A stretch of DNA of 26,580 nucleotides from Asticcacaulis sp. UBA2476 (GTDB lineage Bacteria; Pseudomonadota; Alphaproteobacteria; Caulobacterales; Caulobacteraceae): NCBI GenBank assembly GCA_002342035.1, contig DDPE01000019.1, forward strand, positions 322 to 26,901, read 5' to 3'. The position numbers were made by a program, and so were the translations under genes. The notes beneath the pieces are model-generated. The model had not been told where the DNA came from, ran no database searches, and worked only from the letters and a program-made list of their open reading frames with translations. Below, piece after piece: positions 22,685 to 26,580 of the stretch (position 1 is the first letter of the stretch; every line of letters begins with the position of its first letter).

Positions 22685-23407
22685 ATGACACGAGTAGCAT
22701 TGGTCACCGGCGGCACGCGCGGCATCGGTAAGGCCATCGTAAAACGTCTTAAGGACGCAGGTCTCACGGTCGCCGCCGGTTATGCCGGTAACGAAGAAAA
22801 TGCCCGTAAAGTGGCCGAAGAATTAGGCGTTATGGTCGTCAAGGGCAGCGTCGATAAGTTCGAAGACTGCGCCCGCGCCGCCAAGGAAGTCACTGACGCG
22901 CTGGGGCCCATTGATGTGCTGGTCAACAATGCCGGTATTACCCGCGACGGCTTTTTCCATAAGATGACGCAGGATCAATGGCAGGAAGTCATCCATACCA
23001 ATATGGATTCGGTCTTCAACATGACCCGTCAGGTGATCGAAGGCATGCGTGAGCGCGGGTATGGTCGCATCATCAATATCTCATCCATCAACGGCCAAAA
23101 AGGACAGGCGGGGCAGACCAACTATTCCGCCGCCAAGGCTGGGATGATCGGCTTCACCAAGGCTTTGGCGATGGAATCCGCCGCCAAGGGCATCACCGTC
23201 AACTGCGTGGCGCCGGGCTATACCTCGACCGAGATGGTGTCGGCCATCAATCCGGCGGTGCTGGAAAAGATCGTGGCCGGTATTCCGGTCGGTCGTCTGG
23301 GCACACCCGAAGAAGTCGCGGAAATCTGCGCGTTTCTGGCGTCGGACATGGCCAGCTTCATCACGGGCGCTACCATTGCGGTCAATGGCGGCCAACATAT
23401 GCTGTAA
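22685..23407 (+). CDS. phaB: Acetoacetyl-CoA reductase
   Basis: A 240-residue short-chain dehydrogenase. It reduces acetoacetyl-CoA to (R)-3-hydroxybutyryl-CoA with NADPH. It shows the nucleotide-binding motif VTGGTRGIG, VLVNNAGITRDGFFHKMTQDQW and the catalytic Ser-Tyr-Lys in NISSINGQKGQAGQTNYSAAKAG. It ends with the FITGATIAVNGGQHM tail typical of PhaB and FabG. The AGITRD...FHKM and INGQKGQAGQTNYSAAKAG patterns favour PhaB over FabG. An AGGAACAGGA stretch precedes the ATG. The position right after phaA and a strong terminator downstream show a two-gene phaAB operon. The polymerase phaC is not in this window. Confidence 0.95.
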   Translation: MTRVALVTGGTRGIGKAIVKRLKDAGLTVAAGYAGNEENARKVAEELGVMVVKGSVDKFEDCARAAKEVTDALGPIDVLVNNAGITRDGFFHKMTQDQWQEVIHTNMDSVFNMTRQVIEGMRERGYGRIINISSINGQKGQAGQTNYSAAKAGMIGFTKALAMESAAKGITVNCVAPGYTSTEMVSAINPAVLEKIVAGIPVGRLGTPEEVAEICAFLASDMASFITGATIAVNGGQHML

Positions 23408-23452
23408 GGGCGCGTGTTATAATATATCTGCAGTATGTTGTTAATATTGCTG

Positions 23453-23491
23453 AAATTGGGCAAAGCCGCCTTGGCTTTGCCCAATTTTTTT
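23453..23491 (+). terminator. Rho-independent terminator of phaAB
   Basis: AAATTGGGCAAAGCC (23453-23467) pairs with GGCTTTGCCCAATTT (23473-23487) around GCCTT, a perfect 15-base stem, and is followed by a T-run reaching 23491. It lies 45 bases after the phaB stop and separates the operon from the DUF4908-type gene. Because both flanks carry A- and T-runs, it could also stop transcription from the other strand. Confidence 0.92.
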
Positions 23492-23539
23492 GAAATGCTC
23501 GTCTTAAATCCGCCCCACTCACTGCTTACACCCTGTCCT

Positions 23540-24328
23540 ATGAGATTTTTCACGCGTCAGTTCAGTTTGCCGGTTGCCTTAAGCCTCCTGATCGGGGTGA
23601 TGACCCTGACAGGGTTGGGCTTGGGAACGGCGAAGGCACAAAATAACCTGCGCGACGCCATGCTGGGGCCATCGACCTCTGATAGCCGTGGCAACTCCAT
23701 GCCTGACGTCGCCCACTTCATGTCTGAAGACGGCGAAGGTTTTGTGCTTGATCACACGCAGGACCAGCCGTTCATTCGCTTTGATGGTGACGCCGAAGTC
23801 TGGGCGCTGACACCGTCACCGGGGCCGCGCGGCGATGTGATTTTCAAGAACGATGTCGGCGAACCCATTCTACGGTCTTCGCGGTTGGGTGGGCTGACTC
23901 TGTTCAGCCGCACACGCCCGACCGGCGATCCGGTCGCGGTCAGTGGCAAGGCTGACGCCATCAAGGCCGGGCGCATGACGCCAGGGCTGTTGTTTCAGCA
24001 ACTGGCCAGAGCCTCGAAAAAAGCCTCTGCCGCCGTATCGCGCCTTCTGCCGTTTGATGCCGATATTCAGACACCGGGCGCGGATTACCTGTTTGCCGAT
24101 GCGGCGCGGGTGACGGCGGATGCCATAGTCGATGTCGCCAACCAAAATAATGGCCGCAAAATTCTGGAACCCATCCGTGAGGTTCGCCTGATCGAAGGCC
24201 GCCCGCCGGGTGTCTATATGGAACGCAACACGCTGGTCCTGCGGCTTGACCACACGCAGGGCTGGGGCGGGCGGCCGTCGTCCAAGCGCATCACCAAGAT
24301 CATCAAGACCGCCTCCAAAGGCCGATAG
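23540..24328 (+). CDS. Exported protein, DUF4908-type
   Basis: A 262-residue protein with a Sec signal peptide: a basic start MRFFTRQ, a hydrophobic core LPVALSLLIGVMTLTGLGLG and cleavage after AKA (residue 33). The mature part is about 229 residues. Recognisable runs are VAHFMSEDGEGFVLDHTQDQPFIRFDG, EVWALTPSPGPRGDVIFKNDVGEPILRSSRLGGLTLF and a tail near LVLRLDHTQGWGGRPSSKRITKII. I associate this with DUF4908, a family seen in Caulobacter and Brevundimonas, with unknown function; the link is from memory. The open frame extends 35 codons upstream into the phaAB terminator, so the ATG at 23540 is preferred. No good Shine-Dalgarno sequence is seen. Confidence 0.75.
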   Translation: MRFFTRQFSLPVALSLLIGVMTLTGLGLGTAKAQNNLRDAMLGPSTSDSRGNSMPDVAHFMSEDGEGFVLDHTQDQPFIRFDGDAEVWALTPSPGPRGDVIFKNDVGEPILRSSRLGGLTLFSRTRPTGDPVAVSGKADAIKAGRMTPGLLFQQLARASKKASAAVSRLLPFDADIQTPGADYLFADAARVTADAIVDVANQNNGRKILEPIREVRLIEGRPPGVYMERNTLVLRLDHTQGWGGRPSSKRITKIIKTASKGR

Positions 24329-24403
24329 TTCCGTATAGACAGCGCCGTATTGCGTCCCCTATGCTGTTTGGCATAATGCGTGTGAAAGCGGTGGGGGTAC
24401 AGG

Positions 24404-25843
24404 GTGAAGCGTACGGTTAAGATTGCCACAGGTCTTGTGGTCGTATTCATGGCTATTTCGGGTACGGCCATGGCTCAACCCTACGGCAATGCCCGTCTGG
24501 TCAGTCCCCCCCAATATGGTCAGATAAAAATGGTTCTGGGCGCGGCGCGTCTGGTCGCCCAACCCGCCGCCGAGTGTTCCGCAGAGGGTAAGCCTTGGGT
24601 CTCGGCGCCGTGTTTCGATCCGGTGTTTGCCCGTCTGCGCCAAACCGGAGAAGCCTCCGCCACGGTGGTCGGCCTGTTTCGTCCGGCGCTGGATGGTGAG
24701 ATCATGCGCGGCACCTATGGCTATGATTTCGCCCTGTTTGATGTGACTAAGCAGGGCGCGAAATTCAATGTCGCCAAGATCGACCTCCAGACCTCAGCCG
24801 TGCGCGCGCCCAAGGACTGTTTCAGCCTGCCGGATGAAGACGTGTTTTATCGCATGGACCGGCGCGGCACAGTCTCAGTCGCGCAGGAAATGCTGACCGT
24901 TGTGTGCGGTGGCGCGCCCAAACGCACTTACGGCGGCTACATGGCGCAGGGGGCGTCGCTTCCGGCGCAGGAACCAGCCGTGGGGCAGGCCCCGAACCTG
25001 AGCGGGCCGTTGTGGGTCACGACGGAAAAACGCTTCCTGAAAGGTGAGCGGCGCTATCTGGCGATCAAGGACGGTGATTGCCCCAAGGATCAGCGCGTGG
25101 ACGGTGATTACTGTGCCCCGGCGGCGGTAGCGGCTTTTGCGGGTAATGCGGAGCTTAAAGAACTGGATCTGATCGCATCCGAGCGCCGGATCGAAGAGGG
25201 GGCGGCCCTGACCGATAAGGACATCGATCAGTGGGTGCTGAAACGCAAAGGCAAGGGCCCCAAACAAAAACTTGAGGCCGACGACCGCTGGTTTGCCCAC
25301 TCAAATCTTCAGGCCATTCCCGGCTGCACGCCCATAAAAGATACGACCTACCGCGTCGTGCGCCATGAGGGGTCGCTTTATGTGCAGGAAGAGGTGCTGG
25401 CCCAGTGCGGCGCACCGCCCGCGCCGTCGCCCTTTGCGACCTATGAGGCTTATGGCGATGAACGCCCCGTGGCGCAGTTCAAGCCGGGCTGCCCAAAGGA
25501 ACTGACCATGTTGTCGAACATCTGCTTCGATGAGGTGGTCGCCTATATGGAAACCTATAATCATCAGGCGTTGGATGTGGTGGTCCTTAATCGCCCTGCG
25601 AAAGACCGCGATTATCTGTTTAGTGGCGGGCCGGTCAGCTATGATATGGCCAAGGTCAAGTTCTATGACGGTAGCCGTTATGAGGCTGACCGTAAGTCCA
25701 GCTATAACAGTCGCCCCATCACCTTACCCGGTTGTTCCCAGATGCCAAACGCCCCGTCAGAAGCCAAGGGATGGGTGCTGACGCGGCGCGGCCGCACGAC
25801 GATGGCTGTGGAATATCAGTGGTTTAGCTGTCCGGTAAACTGA
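24404..25843 (+). CDS. Exported protein with three four-cysteine modules
   Basis: A 479-residue protein, family not recognised. The signal peptide is MKRTVKIATGLVVVFMAISGTAMA with cleavage before Gln25. The mature chain holds exactly 12 cysteines, four in each of three similar modules: C58-C70-C139-C168, C226-C237-C308-C335 and C363-C374-C444-C476. Spacings are 12/69/29, 11/71/27 and 11/70/32. Shared wording includes a short CPK/C start, a (Y/I/P)C(A/F) second cysteine before a valine-rich helix or strand, a GC or DC third cysteine, and an R-x-G strand before the last cysteine. Disulfide-linked beta-rich domains in the periplasm are the likely result. The start is GTG at 24404 after a GGGGG stretch. 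Its function is unknown. It follows the DUF4908-type gene by 75 bases. Confidence 0.8.
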   Translation: MKRTVKIATGLVVVFMAISGTAMAQPYGNARLVSPPQYGQIKMVLGAARLVAQPAAECSAEGKPWVSAPCFDPVFARLRQTGEASATVVGLFRPALDGEIMRGTYGYDFALFDVTKQGAKFNVAKIDLQTSAVRAPKDCFSLPDEDVFYRMDRRGTVSVAQEMLTVVCGGAPKRTYGGYMAQGASLPAQEPAVGQAPNLSGPLWVTTEKRFLKGERRYLAIKDGDCPKDQRVDGDYCAPAAVAAFAGNAELKELDLIASERRIEEGAALTDKDIDQWVLKRKGKGPKQKLEADDRWFAHSNLQAIPGCTPIKDTTYRVVRHEGSLYVQEEVLAQCGAPPAPSPFATYEAYGDERPVAQFKPGCPKELTMLSNICFDEVVAYMETYNHQALDVVVLNRPAKDRDYLFSGGPVSYDMAKVKFYDGSRYEADRKSSYNSRPITLPGCSQMPNAPSEAKGWVLTRRGRTTMAVEYQWFSCPVN

Positions 25844-25846
25844 CTT

Positions 25847-25890
25847 CCGGAAAAAGTCCTTCGGCTTTCGCCTCAGTGTACTTTTTCCGG
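25847..25890. terminator. Shared hairpin between convergent genes
   Basis: CCGGAAAAAGT (25847-25857) pairs with ACTTTTTCCGG (25880-25890). Inside is a small GGC-TTTC-GCC hairpin (GGC-GAAA-GCC on the minus strand). It fills the gap between the exported-protein gene and the end of hisIE and can serve as a terminator in both directions, since the arms carry A5/T5 runs. Confidence 0.7.
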
Positions 25891-26532
25891 TTATTTGTGC
25901 CGTTCGCGCAGGATGTCCAGCACATTGTCCAGCGAGGTTTCGCGCGCCATTAGCAGCACCGACAGGTGGTATAGCAAATCAGCCGCTTCGGCGTGCAGTT
26001 CCTCCAGATCGCCGCAGCGACCGGCCAGCGCGGTTTCCAAGCCTTCTTCACCGACCTTTTGCGCGATCTTGGACACGCCTTTTTGCATCAGCCGGGCGGT
26101 GTAGCTGTCAGCCGGAGACGCCTTGGCGCGCTCAGCCACCACGGTGGCCAACTGGCCCATAAAGCCGATGCCGGGGGCGGTCTCATCACCAAAACATGAG
26201 GTCGTCTTGAAATGGCAGGTCGGCCCGACCGGACGGGCATAGACCAGAAGGGCGTCTTCGTCGCAGTCGGTCAGGATGCGGTCAAGGTTCAGGAAATCCC
26301 CCGACGTTTCACCCTTGCGCCAGCGCCCGCCTTTGGACCGTGAGAAAAACGTCACCTGTGCGTCCGTCAGGGTCTCGGTCAGGGCGGCTTTGTCCATATA
26401 ACCCAGCATCAGGACTTGCAGCGTATCGGCGTGCTGCACGATCGCGGGGATCAGGCCGTTACCTTTGTCGAAATCGAGCACGTCAATATCGGCGAGGGTG
26501 AGCGAGGTGTTCAGTTTGTGGTCGTGGGCCAT
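25891..26532 (-). CDS. hisIE: Bifunctional HisIE: phosphoribosyl-AMP cyclohydrolase / phosphoribosyl-ATP diphosphatase
   Basis: A 213-residue fusion. Residues 1-125 are HisI: RWRKGETSGDFLNL, the Mg site DCDED (89-93) and the zinc cysteines in GPTCH (C106) and SCF (C113). Residues 126-213 are HisE: KIAQKVGEEGLETALA (EExxE-type metal motif at 162-166) and EAADLLYHLSVLL. The enzyme carries out steps two and three of histidine synthesis in the cytoplasm. Separate hisI and hisE genes are usual in Alphaproteobacteria; the fused layout is like E. coli HisI. GGGAGA lies eight bases before the ATG at 26532 and overlaps the palindromic repeat at 26544-26569. Genes further up the his operon are probably outside the window. 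Confidence 0.93.
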   Translation of the reverse strand: MAHDHKLNTSLTLADIDVLDFDKGNGLIPAIVQHADTLQVLMLGYMDKAALTETLTDAQVTFFSRSKGGRWRKGETSGDFLNLDRILTDCDEDALLVYARPVGPTCHFKTTSCFGDETAPGIGFMGQLATVVAERAKASPADSYTARLMQKGVSKIAQKVGEEGLETALAGRCGDLEELHAEAADLLYHLSVLLMARETSLDNVLDILRERHK

Positions 26533-26540
26533 GATATTTC

Positions 26541-26580
26541 TCTCCCTCTCCCCGCGTGCGGGGAGAGGGCTGGGGTGAGG
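26541..26580. repeat. GC-rich palindromic intergenic repeat at hisIE start
   Basis: CCCTCTCCCCGC (26544-26555) and GCGGGGAGAGGG (26558-26569) form a perfect 12-base inverted repeat around GT, followed by CTGGGGTGAGG to the window edge. This wording is like a widespread proteobacterial intergenic repeat, known to me from memory. It lies immediately upstream of hisIE on the minus strand. Confidence 0.75.

Overview
The window looks like the chromosome of a Caulobacteraceae alphaproteobacterium of moderate GC content, for example Asticcacaulis. This is inferred from gene content, not from a marker-gene search. The clues are an RcdA (DUF1465) homologue beside a DUF1192 gene, a DUF4908-type exported protein, a phaR/phaAB locus, and a yidD-thrS pair. 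No phage, IS, integron, CRISPR, rRNA or tRNA gene was recognised. Most of the window is ordinary housekeeping sequence with a few lineage-specific unknowns.

Positions 1-2221 (minus strand) hold prmA, an FkbM methyltransferase with a nucleotide-binding-like N-terminus, and the start of a pepP-type aminopeptidase. Positions 2318-5155 (plus) hold a Lys/Ala-rich repeat protein with a strong terminator, then an ABC exporter half-transporter. Positions 5132-8210 hold a GNAT acetyltransferase, a small acidic protein, a Pr6Pr-type membrane protein, hisN and a PraR/SinR-like XRE regulator. Positions 8536-12475 hold a SulP anion transporter, rcdA (adaptor for ClpXP degradation of the cell-cycle regulator CtrA), a DUF1192 protein, a quinone-oxidoreductase-like protein and a small unknown. 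Positions 12482-16568 hold a lipoprotein, yidD, a REP-like palindrome, thrS and a WbbL-like glycosyltransferase.

Positions 16598-19802 hold a divergent glycan pair: a GT39 membrane glycosyltransferase facing a DPM1-like GT2 enzyme plus a small multi-pass membrane protein. Together they could charge a polyprenyl phosphate and transfer the sugar in the periplasm. Positions 19820-23407 hold a candidate 25-residue membrane peptide, a small basic protein, and the polyhydroxybutyrate locus. In that locus phaR diverges from phaA-phaB across 400 bases carrying two related dyads that are plausible PhaR operators. Positions 23540-25843 encode two exported proteins. The second consists of three divergent copies of a four-cysteine module. 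The window ends with a hisIE fusion gene whose ribosome-binding site touches a palindromic repeat.

No clearly new multi-gene system was found. The best leads are the 12-cysteine three-module exported protein, the paired dyads at phaR/phaA, the 29-residue triplicate in the Lys/Ala-rich protein, and the 25-residue membrane peptide.
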